The notes: a model not told the origin generated them from the sequence alone. A stretch of 64,000 nucleotides of DNA from Cyclobacteriaceae bacterium (GCA_025055435.1 JANWWN010000003.1:36210-100209); one strand, 5' to 3'; counted from the first letter of the stretch, positions 8,503-17,906 are shown. Numbers and translations are program-made.

Positions 8503-9246
8503 ATGAATGTAAAATGTCTGATCATTGACGATGAACAACTGGCCCGCGATCTGTTGCGCGAATATATTGAACAGGTGCCGGAGCTGGCCATTGTGGGAGA
8601 AGCGGAGCGCGGGCGTGAAGCCGTTGAACGAATTGATGCGGAAAAACCCGACTTAATTTTTCTGGATGTGCAAATGCCGGGTATGAACGGCTTTGATGTG
8701 CTGGAAGAAATTGAACACGACCCGTTTGTGATTTTCACAACGGCCTATGATCAGTATGCTATTAAAGCATTTGAAAAAAATGCGGTAGATTATTTGTTAA
8801 AGCCCATTGACCAGGAACGTTTTAAACTGGCTGTACGCCGCGCGCTCGAACGACTGAAACTGGAGCAAAATCCGGTAGGAGAGCTGCTGCGCTCGCTGAA
8901 GACGGAAAATAAAACCAACTTCGACACGCACATCTTTGTGCAGAAATCAGAAAAGCTGATCAATCTGCCCGTGGATGAGATAATGTTTCTGGAAGCATCA
9001 GGCGATTATACCATTCTGACCACCAAAACCGATCAGTTTGTAAGTTCATCGGGCATTGGCAAGCTGGAGGAAATGCTCAATCCGGAGGTGTTTATCCGCG
9101 TGCACCGAAGTACCATCATCAACATTAATTATCTTAAGGAAATCGAGCGCCATTTCAACGGCGGAATGATGGTGAAGATGAGCAACGGCAAAAGCTTTCC
9201 GGTAAGCCGCACGTATGCCCGCGTGATAAGGAAAAAGGTGGTTTGA
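8503..9246 (+). CDS. LytTR-family response regulator
   Basis: DNA-binding response regulator of 247 residues. The receiver domain (1-~120) has the acidic pair IIDDE, phospho-acceptor Asp55 in FLDVQMPGMNG, and a conserved Lys in LLKPID. A LytTR DNA-binding domain follows at ~145-245 (FVQKSEKLINLPVDEIMFLEASGDYT, then FIRVHRSTIININYLKEI). It is the cognate partner of the kinase 10 bp upstream. Targets are unknown. The hairpin at 9265 may terminate this operon. Confidence 0.92.
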   Translation: MNVKCLIIDDEQLARDLLREYIEQVPELAIVGEAERGREAVERIDAEKPDLIFLDVQMPGMNGFDVLEEIEHDPFVIFTTAYDQYAIKAFEKNAVDYLLKPIDQERFKLAVRRALERLKLEQNPVGELLRSLKTENKTNFDTHIFVQKSEKLINLPVDEIMFLEASGDYTILTTKTDQFVSSSGIGKLEEMLNPEVFIRVHRSTIININYLKEIERHFNGGMMVKMSNGKSFPVSRTYARVIRKKVV

Positions 9247-9264
9247 AGCAGGGGATAAAACATA

Positions 9265-9430
9265 CGACCCCTTTCGGGGTCGGATTGTTGTTAAATATGC
9301 GGGCTAAAACTATTGGAATCCTTCCGATTCCTTTGGAATTGTCAGAGCCTTTGACATCGGTACAATCCCGAAGGGATTGAATGTTTGTAGTTAAAACAAA
9401 TGCAGGAACATCGCGACCCTGAAGGGGTCG
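9265..9430. repeat. Cluster of four palindromes (small interspersed element candidate)
   Basis: Four hairpins sit within 166 bp. They are CGACCCC-TTTC-GGGGTCG (9265-9282), GGAATC-CTTCC-GATTCC (9315-9331), CAATCCC-GAA-GGGATTG (9363-9379) and CGACCCT-GAA-GGGGTCG (9414-9430). The outer two are near-inverted copies of each other, so the block is roughly symmetrical. No ORF fits. Comparable GACCCC...GGGGTC palindromes are common between genes in Bacteroidota. The first hairpin could also terminate the LytTR operon. Confidence 0.6.
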
Positions 9431-9440
9431 AATATCAAAA

Positions 9441-10661
9441 TCATTTCGGCAGCCTGAACCGCAACTGAACTAATACCGTATCCCGAACCGCTACCTTGTT
9501 TTGTTGCGCCGGTATCCAGCGCGGACCTTCCCGAATTAACCGCATCAGCTCTTCGTCACACCCGCCACCAATGCCGCGGATAATTTTCAATTGACTTATC
9601 GCACCGTTGGGTTCAACAACAAATTCTGCTACTACCCGGCCCTCAATTTTGCGCTGTCGGGCTTCGGCCGGATACTGAACATGCTGCTCCAGGTAGTTAA
9701 GATAGGCCCGAAAACCTCCTTTTGGTCGCGAAGCAGTAAATTCTTTCAATGTAATTATCTTGCCGGAGTGACCGCCCACCTTTATTTCGCTTACAATCGA
9801 AACATCTTCCCTCATTTTTATCTCCGGCATCTGAACGGTTTTCACTTCGGCTTCGATTGTCTCCATGCCGATGAACGAAAACACCAGTTTTTGTCCGGGT
9901 AACGCGGTGATGTTGTAGGTTCCGTCTGCTGCGGTTACGGCAACTTGATTTGTACCCATAACCATCACCCGAACACCAGGAATAGGTTTCCCGTCATCGT
10001 CAACCACGCGGCCGGTAACCGTTCCGGTTGCAGAGGTTTCTGCACTTCGCAGACTCATCACAGGTGCCTGATGCACCACTGGTGGCTCGGCACCCGCAAG
10101 GGTTTTTTGTTCGTTTGGCTTATTCAGCTCTTGTTCAGTTTCCGCTGGTTGGGCCTGTTGTAAAGCTGCATCCGAAAGTGCCGGAACCTGAACTGATTTT
10201 TCGGTACCCGTAATACGCTGTTTACCTTTCGGTTCAGCTTGTATCTGCTTTTTAATAATCGGCTCGGCAGGGCGGGAATCCACCGTATCAGCCGAAATCA
10301 TGGGCGATTGTATTACCGGTGAAGAATCAGGTTTGGCATATTCCATTGCCAGCGGACGTGTTTCGTTTTCCTGTAAAAGGTTAATGATGCCAAAGGTGGC
10401 CAGCACCAGTATGATCAGTACAGCGGCTATGCGCCAGGGTTGCATCCGCCACATGCCGTAATTCCTGCGAGTCTGTTGTTTAACGGATTGATTCACTGCG
10501 TTTACATCCGCCTGAAAATCTTCCGGTGTCAGCAGTTCAGCTCCTTCCAGTGCATCGGCAAGAAAAGGGTCGCTCAGCGCTTCCCGTTCAAGGGCGTGCC
10601 GTTCTGCCGGTGTCATCTCACCGCTGCGGTATCGTTTAATATCCTTGCTGTAGTCGCGCAT
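9441..10661 (-). CDS. Membrane anti-sigma-like protein fused to carboxypeptidase-like and TonB C-terminal domains
   Basis: The protein has 406 residues. The N-terminal 70 or so are cytoplasmic and acidic/helical (KRYRSGEMTPAERHALEREALSD), as in short anti-sigma factors. One transmembrane helix lies at ~77-96. A Pro/Glu-rich periplasmic linker (~100-210) precedes a carboxypeptidase-like regulatory domain at ~213-275 (TGRVVDDDGKPIPGVRV) and a TonB C-terminal domain at ~325-405 (YPAEARQRKIEGRVVAEFVV). The start overlaps the ECF sigma factor stop by 26 bp, the standard sigma/anti-sigma arrangement. Inference: it holds the sigma factor at the membrane and senses an envelope or outer-membrane partner through its TonB-like tail. 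It could instead be an energy transducer that only shares the operon. Confidence 0.75.
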   Translation of the reverse strand: MRDYSKDIKRYRSGEMTPAERHALEREALSDPFLADALEGAELLTPEDFQADVNAVNQSVKQQTRRNYGMWRMQPWRIAAVLIILVLATFGIINLLQENETRPLAMEYAKPDSSPVIQSPMISADTVDSRPAEPIIKKQIQAEPKGKQRITGTEKSVQVPALSDAALQQAQPAETEQELNKPNEQKTLAGAEPPVVHQAPVMSLRSAETSATGTVTGRVVDDDGKPIPGVRVMVMGTNQVAVTAADGTYNITALPGQKLVFSFIGMETIEAEVKTVQMPEIKMREDVSIVSEIKVGGHSGKIITLKEFTASRPKGGFRAYLNYLEQHVQYPAEARQRKIEGRVVAEFVVEPNGAISQLKIIRGIGGGCDEELMRLIREGPRWIPAQQNKVAVRDTVLVQLRFRLPK

Positions 10662-11199
10662 GTTGTTCCATACAGATTTTCAGGTTTCGCTTTCCGTTCT
10701 GAATATGGCTTTTTACGGCTTTCAGCGTGAAGCCGGTAAGCTCAGCTACTTCGGCATAGCATTTTTGTTCCAGGTAAAATAACCGAACACATCGCTGCTG
10801 TCCTTCATTCAGTTTGGTAATGCAATCTTCCAAAGCAGCCAGGTTTTCCTCCGGAAATCCATCATCAGGATGCATTATTGCTGCATTTTCCACAATAAAA
10901 TCGTTCATATCATGAATTGCCTTGTTCTTTTGTCCGCGTAGTATCATCAAACAATGATTTCGCACAGTGGTGTAGAGCCAACCTTTAAAAAAAACGATTT
11001 CGTGGCGCATCAACAGGTCAGGCAATTTTTCAAACAAATGCATGGCTGCATCCCGTGCCTCTTCACGGTTTTTCAGATACTTCAGGCAAACACCGAGCAC
11101 CAGGGCTGAATAGCGCGTGAACAGTGTACCAACCACCTCCATCGACCCGGTTTGCCGGTAGGTTGCAATCAGCTCCTCATCGGTGCGGACGTGACGCAT
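10636..11199 (-). CDS. ECF RNA polymerase sigma-70 factor
   Basis: ECF sigma factor. Region 2 is visible as LFTRYSALVLGVCLKYLKNREEARDAAMHLFEKLP and VFFKGWLYTTVRNHCL. Region 4 is visible as LEQKCYAEVAELTGFTLKAVKSHIQNGKRNLK. The ORF track begins at 11262, but the first 21 residues (MRCSECTHS...) look like read-through. The ATG at 11199 gives the familiar N-terminus MRHVRTDEELIATYRQTG and 187 residues. It overlaps the anti-sigma/TonB gene downstream and is divergent from the VWA protein. It lies within a group of envelope proteins, which suggests envelope-stress or surface-protein control. Confidence 0.88.
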   Translation of the reverse strand: MRHVRTDEELIATYRQTGSMEVVGTLFTRYSALVLGVCLKYLKNREEARDAAMHLFEKLPDLLMRHEIVFFKGWLYTTVRNHCLMILRGQKNKAIHDMNDFIVENAAIMHPDDGFPEENLAALEDCITKLNEGQQRCVRLFYLEQKCYAEVAELTGFTLKAVKSHIQNGKRNLKICMEQHARLQQGY

Positions 11200-11286
11200 A
11201 CAGAAAGGTACGCAAACTTTTTTAACCGGTTTTGTGGAATGGGTGCATTCGCTGCATCTCAACAGTAAACCATAACGATTTCAGCC

Positions 11287-13137
11287 ATGAAAACAAAAAT
11301 CTTTCTGATCAGCCTGCTGGCCGTTGCCGGACTGGCTTTTATGTTGCGTGAGCAGCGCGTCATTACGGGTAAAGTCACTGCGGTTGCGGATGGCTCTACT
11401 CTACCGGGTGTTAAGGTATTGCTGAAGGGCACCCGTACAGGTACCTTTACCGATGCCGGAGGAAATTATTCCATTAACGTTCCCGATGCCGGTGGCACAC
11501 TGGTCTTCTCTTTCGCAGGTATGAAAACCCAAGAAGTTAAAATCGGTAACAGCCTGCGCATTGATGTGGCACTGGAATCCGATCGGGTAAGCGTTTCAGA
11601 AACAGTGGTAACCGGTAATAAGCAACGCACGATGGAAATGCCTGCCGTTAACGCTCCGGCTTACGACCAGGCGTTTACTTACGCCTATCAAACCGAGCAT
11701 TATCCGCATTGGAACACGGAAGAATACGATGGCATTAACGAAAATATTTTTCACGACGCACTGCGCAATCCGCTTTCCACATTTTCAATTGATGTGGATG
11801 CGGCTTCGTACAGCAACGTACGCAGGTTCATTAACTACGGACAGAAGCCGCCTAAAGATGCCGTGCGCATTGAAGAACTGGTGAATTACTTCGATTACGA
11901 TTATCCGCAGCCTGCCGATGAACATCCATTTTCCATCACCACCGAAATATCCGAGGCGCCCTGGAACCGCAGCCATAAGCTGGTACACATCGGCTTGCAG
12001 GGCCGCAGGTTACCCACCGAAAGCCTTCCGCCCGCTAATCTGGTGTTTTTAATTGACGTGTCCGGTTCGATGAATGAACCCAACCAGCTTCCGCTGGTCA
12101 AGGCCTCCCTGCATCTTCTCATCAACGAACTGCGTGCTACCGACCATGTGGCCATGGTGGTGTATGCCGGTGCTGCCGGCCTGGTGCTCGACCCTACACC
12201 GGGTACACAAAAAGAAAAAATCCGTCAGGCGCTCGACCGTCTGGAAGCAGGTGGTTCGACTGCGGGGGGTGCCGGTTTACGACTGGCTTACGCCACGGCA
12301 CGTAAATATTTCAATCCGAAAGGTAATAACCGTGTTATTCTGTGCACCGATGGCGATTTTAATGTGGGCGAATCGAGCAATGCTGCAATGGAGCGCTTAA
12401 TTGAAGAAGAGCGCAGCAGCGGTGTGTATCTGACCATCCTCGGCTTTGGCATGGGCAATTACAAAGATTCCAAGATGGAAATCCTTTCGAACAAAGGCAA
12501 CGGCAACTACGCCTATATCGACAACATCAGTGAAGCGCGCAAAGTACTGGTGAATGAATTTGGCGGAACGTTGTTCACCATCGCTAAAGATGTGAAGCTG
12601 CAGATAGAATTCAATCCGGCAAAAGTAAAAGCCTACCGACTAATCGGATACGAAAACCGGCTACTGAGAAACGAAGACTTCAACAACGACAAAAAAGATG
12701 CGGGCGATCTGGGCTCAGGCCATACGGTTACCGCATTGTACGAAATTATTCCCGTTGGCGTAACCAGCGAGTTCTTTCAGCCGGTTGATGAGTTGAAGTA
12801 TCAGAAATTAAAAGTGGAAAATTCGGCCATGAAGAGTGATGAGTTAATGACGGTGAAGTTTCGCTATAAGAAGCCGGAGGAAGAGACCAGCAAATTAATT
12901 GTTCATGTGCTTACCGACGGGAAGGTTCCGTTAAACAAAACGTCAAACAACTTTCGCTGGTCGGCTGCTGTGGCTGCGTTTGGCATGCTGTTGCGCGAAT
13001 CGGAATATATCAAACAATTCACCTTCGAAGATGTAGTTGCACTTGCGCAGGGCGCGCAGGGTATAGATGAAGAAGGCTACCGGAGAGAATTTATCACCAT
13101 GGCCAAAAACCTGTCGGGCATAATGGCGCGCAAATAA
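11287..13137 (+). CDS. VWA-domain protein of the YfbK type with N-terminal carboxypeptidase-like domain
   Basis: Predicted exported or membrane-anchored protein of 616 residues. A short hydrophobic N-terminus is followed by a carboxypeptidase-like regulatory domain at ~25-95 (VITGKVTAVADGSTLPGVKV). A conserved block (NPLSTFSIDVDAASYSNVRRF) then introduces the YfbK-type N-terminal region. The VWA domain spans ~250-420, with an intact MIDAS motif (FLIDVSGSMNE, Asp257) and LCTDGDFNVGE. A YfbK-type C-terminal domain covers ~440-616. The architecture suggests metal-dependent protein binding at the cell envelope; ligands are unknown. It is divergent from the ECF sigma gene, so it may belong to that regulon. 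A hairpin terminator follows at 13167. Confidence 0.85.
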   Translation: MKTKIFLISLLAVAGLAFMLREQRVITGKVTAVADGSTLPGVKVLLKGTRTGTFTDAGGNYSINVPDAGGTLVFSFAGMKTQEVKIGNSLRIDVALESDRVSVSETVVTGNKQRTMEMPAVNAPAYDQAFTYAYQTEHYPHWNTEEYDGINENIFHDALRNPLSTFSIDVDAASYSNVRRFINYGQKPPKDAVRIEELVNYFDYDYPQPADEHPFSITTEISEAPWNRSHKLVHIGLQGRRLPTESLPPANLVFLIDVSGSMNEPNQLPLVKASLHLLINELRATDHVAMVVYAGAAGLVLDPTPGTQKEKIRQALDRLEAGGSTAGGAGLRLAYATARKYFNPKGNNRVILCTDGDFNVGESSNAAMERLIEEERSSGVYLTILGFGMGNYKDSKMEILSNKGNGNYAYIDNISEARKVLVNEFGGTLFTIAKDVKLQIEFNPAKVKAYRLIGYENRLLRNEDFNNDKKDAGDLGSGHTVTALYEIIPVGVTSEFFQPVDELKYQKLKVENSAMKSDELMTVKFRYKKPEEETSKLIVHVLTDGKVPLNKTSNNFRWSAAVAAFGMLLRESEYIKQFTFEDVVALAQGAQGIDEEGYRREFITMAKNLSGIMARK

Positions 13138-13166
13138 CCTGCGATCTGGTTTATCCGTTAAAACAG

Positions 13167-13186
13167 ACCGCCTTCGGGCGGTTTGC
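13167..13186 (+). terminator. Candidate rho-independent terminator after the VWA gene
   Basis: ACCGCC-TTCG-GGCGGT stem (13167-13182) preceded by AAAACAG and followed by a short TTTG, about 30 bp after the VWA stop. The U tract is weak. Confidence 0.5.
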
Positions 13187-13191
13187 TATTG

Positions 13192-13224
13192 TTTAGAACT
13201 TGTCTGAATAACTTGTTACTTTTG
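13192..13224 (+). promoter_or_regulatory. Candidate promoter of the second ECF sigma gene
   Basis: TTTA, a 21-base spacer, then TACTTTTG, an exact match to TAnnTTTG, ending 6 bp before the chosen ATG at 13231. The leader would be extremely short. Confidence 0.5.
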
Positions 13225-13230
13225 AGCCGC

Positions 13231-13818
13231 ATGGAAGAAGAAAACATTCCCGGTCGATATACGGAGCAGGAAAAGCTGGATATTTTCCACAACGAGTTCA
13301 TGCCTCACATCAACTCCATGCACAATTTTGCCTATCGGCTTACCCTCGACCCGGATGACGCTAATGACCTGGTGCAGGATACCTATCTGAAAGCCTATCG
13401 TTTTATTGATTCCTTTGAACGCGGAACTAATGCCAAAGCATGGCTGTTTCGGATTTTAAAAAACAGTTTCATTAACGATTACCGGAAGAAGAGCAAAGAG
13501 CCTTCGAAGGTGGATTACCAGGAAGTAGAGAGTTTTTACAATTCGGAAGATGTCAATCGCCAGATAACCCCCGACCTCCGGGTTGAGGCTGTGAAGGACA
13601 TGATTGGTGATGAGATATCGAACGCACTCAACTCCCTGGATGTGGATTTCAGAACAGTTATAATTTTGTGCGACCTGGAAGGCTTTAAGTACGATGAAAT
13701 GGCGAAGATACTCGATATACCCATTGGCACGGTGCGCAGCCGTCTGCATCGCGCGCGCAATCTGCTGAAGGAAAAACTCAGCGACTACGCCCGTAAGATG
13801 GGATACAAAAACACCTAA
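13231..13818 (+). CDS. ECF RNA polymerase sigma factor (RpoE/SigH-like)
   Basis: ECF sigma factor of 195 residues from ATG 13231. The ORF-track start at 13183 lies upstream of, and overlaps, the predicted promoter. Region 2 reads FAYRLTLDPDDANDLVQDTYLKAYRFIDSF and TNAKAWLFRILKNSFINDYRK. Region 4 reads LCDLEGFKYDEMAKILDIPIGTVRSRLHRARNLLK. A ZAS-type anti-sigma gene follows 4 bp later, so this is probably a redox- or stress-responsive pair of the SigR/RsrA kind. That analogy is inferred. Confidence 0.93.
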   Translation: MEEENIPGRYTEQEKLDIFHNEFMPHINSMHNFAYRLTLDPDDANDLVQDTYLKAYRFIDSFERGTNAKAWLFRILKNSFINDYRKKSKEPSKVDYQEVESFYNSEDVNRQITPDLRVEAVKDMIGDEISNALNSLDVDFRTVIILCDLEGFKYDEMAKILDIPIGTVRSRLHRARNLLKEKLSDYARKMGYKNT

Positions 13819-13822
13819 ACCT

Positions 13823-14074
13823 ATGTCGTGTTCATCTGAAAATCCGGTTGGTTCCGGAAAGTGCCGCGAAATGCTCCAGAAAATACTGGATGGCGATGCA
13901 TCACCCGAAGAAAAACGCGAGTTTGAACATCACATGCTGGAATGCCTGCCCTGTTACCAGACGTATGAACTGGAGATGGCCATTCGGGCACTGCTGAAAA
14001 GCCGATGCAACGGGAATGGCGCTCCACCGGAACTCATCGAAAAAATCAAACAAAAAATCCAAACCATCCGGTAA
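13823..14074 (+). CDS. ZAS-family zinc anti-sigma factor
   Basis: Small soluble protein of 83 residues. It has Cys14 and the zinc motif His37-x3-Cys41-x2-Cys44 (HMLECLPCY region), the hallmark of ZAS anti-sigma factors such as RsrA. These bind their sigma factor when zinc is held and release it on thiol oxidation. The gene starts 4 bp after the ECF sigma stop and ends 2 bp before the gmk ATG, so sigma, anti-sigma and gmk are likely cotranscribed. Whether it is redox-sensitive cannot be read from sequence. Confidence 0.82.
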   Translation: MSCSSENPVGSGKCREMLQKILDGDASPEEKREFEHHMLECLPCYQTYELEMAIRALLKSRCNGNGAPPELIEKIKQKIQTIR

Positions 14075-14076
14075 AC

Positions 14077-14646
14077 ATGGCGGGAAAAGCGCTGATTTTT
14101 TCCGCACCTTCCGGGTCCGGGAAAACCACTATCGTAAAGCACTTGTTAAAAAATAATCCTGATTTAGGTTTTTCCATATCAGCCTCCACCCGCGACCGGC
14201 GCGGCCGGAATGAACAACATGGTGTGGACTACTACTTCCTCACACCCGAAGAATTCAAAAGGAAAATTGATAACAACGAATTTATTGAATGGGAAGAAGT
14301 GTACGAAGGGAATTACTACGGCACACTCAAGTCGGAGGTCGAGCGGATTTGGAAAGAAGGCAAGAATGTTATCTTCGATGTAGATGTAAAAGGCGGCTTG
14401 AACCTGAAAAAATATTTTGGGGATAAAGCACTTGCCGTTTTTGTTAAAGTTCCTTCCTTTGATATACTGGAGCAGCGACTGAAAGGACGTGGTACCGAAA
14501 CACACGCCAGCCTTTCGCAACGCCTGTTTAAAGCCCGTTTTGAAATGACCTTTGCCGATCAGTTTGATGTGGTGCTGGTGAATGAAAACCTCGATCAGGC
14601 ACTGGCCGAAGCACAGCGGCTTTATGATGAATTCAAAAAAAAATGA
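14077..14646 (+). CDS. gmk: Guanylate kinase
   Basis: Phosphorylates GMP to GDP with ATP. From ATG 14077 it has 189 residues, the normal length. The start gives [18 protein letters not shown] with the P-loop at residues 9-17. The ORF-track start at 14005 would overlap the anti-sigma gene by 70 bp and adds unrelated residues. GMP-binding features follow ([32 protein letters not shown]), then the lid and [12 protein letters not shown]. Confidence 0.96.
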   Translation: MAGKALIFSAPSGSGKTTIVKHLLKNNPDLGFSISASTRDRRGRNEQHGVDYYFLTPEEFKRKIDNNEFIEWEEVYEGNYYGTLKSEVERIWKEGKNVIFDVDVKGGLNLKKYFGDKALAVFVKVPSFDILEQRLKGRGTETHASLSQRLFKARFEMTFADQFDVVLVNENLDQALAEAQRLYDEFKKK

Positions 14647-14675
14647 TCATCTTAACAGGTGCTTAACATCTGTCC

Positions 14676-15263
14676 ATGAAAATCGGTTTATTTTTTGGTT
14701 CGTTCAATCCGATCCACACCGGGCATATGATTATCGCCAACCTGATGGCCGAAACCACCGATTTGCAGAAAGTGTGGTTTGTGGTGAGTCCGCAAAATCC
14801 GTTAAAGCCGGCTAAATCTTTGTTACACGACTTTGACCGCTATGATATGGTACGTGCTGCAGTGTACGATAATTACAAACTCGAAGTGAGTGATGTGGAG
14901 TTTCACCTGCCCAGGCCCAGTTATACCATACACACACTCGTCCACCTGTCGGAAAAACATCCGGGTAAACAATTCAAAGTTATCATTGGCGAAGACAACC
15001 TGAACACCTTTTCGCGTTGGAAAAACTACCGCCAGATTCTTGACAACTACGGTTTGTATGTTTATCCGCGCATCTTACGCGAATCGCCTTCGCCCGAAGC
15101 TGAACTTATCCGTAATCACCCGAATGTAAAAATGGTACCTGCACCGCTCATCGGCATTTCGGCTACGTTTATCCGCGAGTGTGTAAAAAAAAATCAATCT
15201 ATACGCTATCTCGTTCCGGATCCTGTTGAAGAAATAATCCGTACCCGGCATTTTTATCGTTAA
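14676..15263 (+). CDS. nadD: Nicotinate-nucleotide adenylyltransferase
   Basis: Converts nicotinate mononucleotide and ATP to deamido-NAD in NAD biosynthesis. The protein has 195 residues. The nucleotidyltransferase signature GSFNPIHTGHMIIA is at the N-terminus, VVSPQNPLK and the DNLNTFSRWKNY segment lie in the middle, and the ISATFIRE motif is near the end, corresponding to the ISSTxxR signature. It follows gmk after 29 bp. The pnuC and NadR-like genes at 49882-51070 belong to a separate salvage route. Confidence 0.95.
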   Translation: MKIGLFFGSFNPIHTGHMIIANLMAETTDLQKVWFVVSPQNPLKPAKSLLHDFDRYDMVRAAVYDNYKLEVSDVEFHLPRPSYTIHTLVHLSEKHPGKQFKVIIGEDNLNTFSRWKNYRQILDNYGLYVYPRILRESPSPEAELIRNHPNVKMVPAPLIGISATFIRECVKKNQSIRYLVPDPVEEIIRTRHFYR

Positions 15264-15302
15264 TTGTAACCTCACTGCATTTCGTGCTACTAACCTGTTT
15301 GT

Positions 15303-17906
15303 ATGCTGCCTGTTCGCATCTTGCTTGCTTTGCTATCTGCACCGTTGCTGGCCGGAGGTATTAAAGGAACGGTACAAACACAAGATGGAGCCCCTCTTCC
15401 ATGGGCTACCATCTATGTGAAGCAATTAGGGAGCGGCACGGCCGCCAATGAACAGGGATATTATGAAATCAGCCTTCCTCCGGGAAGGTACGACCTTATC
15501 TTCCAGCATTTAGGTTATGAAACCCAACAGCGACAGGTGGAAGTAAACGATGAGTTTACTGTACTTAACATACGCCTTAAGGAGCAGGTTATTGTGTTGC
15601 AAAATGTAACCGTAACGGCCGGCAATGAAGACCCTGCCTATACCATCATGCGCAAGGCTATTGCCAAAGCCAAGTACCATACCCAACAGATTGATAGCTT
15701 TTCTGCCCGCGTTTATATTAAAGGTTCCGGAAAACTGAAGGATTACCCCTGGCTGGCCAAAAAAGCTTTGGAAAAGGAGGGCATTAAAAAAAACCGGGTA
15801 TTTGTTTCAGAAACAATAAGCGAAATTCACTACAAGCGACCCAATACATTCCGGGAAAAGGTAATTTCCATACGCAGCGATGGACGCGATAATAACACTT
15901 CACCCAATGCTTTTGTATTTGGCAGTTTTTATCAGCCGATGATTGCTGAAACGGTATCACCTCTGTCACCTGCGGCGTTTGCCTATTACAAATTTGAATA
16001 TCAGGGCACATTTAAAGACCGGACCTACGATATCAGTAAAATCAAAGTAACTCCGCGTACGCGTGGCGATAATGTGGTGGAAGGCATGTTATACATTGTG
16101 GAAGACTGGTGGAGTATTCACAGCGTAGACTTCCGAACAACAAAACTGGGTATTCGTATTGATATTAAACAAATGTATGCGCCCGTTGACGACAAAGCCT
16201 GGCTGCCGGTATCTCAGCAATTTTTTATTACTGGTAAATTTTTCGGATTTGAGTTTGATTATACTTATCTGGCTACGGTAAGTAATTATCGTATTACACT
16301 TAATCCGGAACTGGCCGTAGAAAACATGGTGGTAATTGATGAAAAACTACAGGCCGAAAAAGCAAAGGAGGTGGAAAAGACGATGAGTAAAAAAACACAG
16401 TCGCTACAGCAACGGCTTGAGTCCGGCAATGAAATTACACGTAAAGAACTGAAAACCATTTTAAAAGAATACGAAAAACAGGAGCAAAAGCAGCAAAGCG
16501 ACCCGACTGTGGTAGCAATTACCGAATTTAAAATTGATAGCGGAGCATACCGGAAAGACTCAGCGTTTTGGGCAATGGTTCGGCCTATTCCGCTTACCGA
16601 TGAAGAAATAAAAGGCTACCGCACCACCGACAGCCTGGCGGTGGAAGAACGGAAAAAAGAAGAAGGCGATACACTGAGGCGATCGGAAAAGAATAAAATC
16701 GGTTTTCAGCCATGGGATGTTCTTACTGGTGACTATTATAAGCTGGGTAAACGCACTAGCCTGTGGATGGAGCCTTTGCAGATACTGTTTAACCCGGTTG
16801 AAGGTTTTGTTTTGCTTCAGCGAACCAACTGGGGTTATGCCCTGCACGACAGCTTGCGCACCCGGTTGAACTTCCGGCCTACTTTCCGTTATGCTTTCGC
16901 AAGGAACGCGCTGAGTGGTACGTTGCGCATGCAGGTGCGTAACCGCCTGGGGCGCATCCAGCTGGAGGGAGGGAGGTACGTGCAGCAGTTTAATCCGGAT
17001 GAGCCCATTCTACCAGCTATTAACACCCTCACCTCGTTATGGGCCATGAACAACTTCATGAAAATATATGAGCATGACTTTATAACACTCAATGCTCAGC
17101 GTGTACTCACACCGCGTTTGCGCTTTGGCATGTCAATGTCGTATGCCCGGCGCAGGGAATTATTCAACATTACCAACTACACCTGGAGCAGAAAAAGAAA
17201 CACCGAAGGCTATGCGCCCAACGCCCCCGAAAACCTGGAACTGGAGAACACCGGTTTTCCTGAACATTACGCGTTAATAGGCTCAGCATCCGTTACGTTC
17301 CGTCCCTGGTTGAAATACCGAATCCGGAATGGAAGGAGGTACCCCATCGAGAGCTCATCCCCGGATTTTAGCTTCCGATATGATCAGGGATTTCCGGCTT
17401 TGCAGAGCCGGATAAACTTTAACCGTGCGGAAGCAGGTTACCGTCACACCTTCAACATAGGTGTGCGCGGTGACCTGCGTGTGCAGATACAGGCCGGAAA
17501 ATTTTTTAATACCGACAGCATGGCATTTATGGATTACCGCCACTTCATGGGTAATCTTACGCCATTGGCCACAACCGATCCCATCGGCAGTTTCCGCTTG
17601 CTGGACTACTATCGCCACAGCACATCTAGGGAATACCTTGTTGCCAACTTCAACTATCAATTCAGAAAGTTCCTGGTTTCATCCATTTATGAAGTGCACC
17701 TGATGGGTATCCGCGAGAGCGTGTTTATCAATTACCTCGGCACGCCTACCTCGCAGAACTACGTTGAGCTGGGTTATGCCATTAACGGTATACTCCGGCT
17801 GTTCCGCATCGAGGCGGCAGCGGCTTTTCAAAACGGCTCTTACAAAACTTACGGTTTTCGCATTGGCATAGCCTCCAGCATAACTGCCCGGTTTTCCGAC
17901 ATGTGA
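15303..17906 (+). CDS. DUF5686-type outer-membrane protein with carboxypeptidase-like domain
   Basis: Outer-membrane protein candidate of 867 residues. A signal sequence ends near LLAGG. A carboxypeptidase-like regulatory domain covers ~18-100 (GIKGTVQTQDGAPLPWATIYV). The long DUF5686-like region follows, with YTIMRKAIAKAKYHTQQIDSF. The second half is rich in alternating beta strands, and the final residue pattern (ITARFSDM, ending close to an aromatic/hydrophobic strand) fits a beta-barrel. A Lys/Glu-rich coiled segment lies at ~355-400. The function of the family is not established. It starts 40 bp after nadD. Confidence 0.82.
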   Translation: MLPVRILLALLSAPLLAGGIKGTVQTQDGAPLPWATIYVKQLGSGTAANEQGYYEISLPPGRYDLIFQHLGYETQQRQVEVNDEFTVLNIRLKEQVIVLQNVTVTAGNEDPAYTIMRKAIAKAKYHTQQIDSFSARVYIKGSGKLKDYPWLAKKALEKEGIKKNRVFVSETISEIHYKRPNTFREKVISIRSDGRDNNTSPNAFVFGSFYQPMIAETVSPLSPAAFAYYKFEYQGTFKDRTYDISKIKVTPRTRGDNVVEGMLYIVEDWWSIHSVDFRTTKLGIRIDIKQMYAPVDDKAWLPVSQQFFITGKFFGFEFDYTYLATVSNYRITLNPELAVENMVVIDEKLQAEKAKEVEKTMSKKTQSLQQRLESGNEITRKELKTILKEYEKQEQKQQSDPTVVAITEFKIDSGAYRKDSAFWAMVRPIPLTDEEIKGYRTTDSLAVEERKKEEGDTLRRSEKNKIGFQPWDVLTGDYYKLGKRTSLWMEPLQILFNPVEGFVLLQRTNWGYALHDSLRTRLNFRPTFRYAFARNALSGTLRMQVRNRLGRIQLEGGRYVQQFNPDEPILPAINTLTSLWAMNNFMKIYEHDFITLNAQRVLTPRLRFGMSMSYARRRELFNITNYTWSRKRNTEGYAPNAPENLELENTGFPEHYALIGSASVTFRPWLKYRIRNGRRYPIESSSPDFSFRYDQGFPALQSRINFNRAEAGYRHTFNIGVRGDLRVQIQAGKFFNTDSMAFMDYRHFMGNLTPLATTDPIGSFRLLDYYRHSTSREYLVANFNYQFRKFLVSSIYEVHLMGIRESVFINYLGTPTSQNYVELGYAINGILRLFRIEAAAAFQNGSYKTYGFRIGIASSITARFSDM

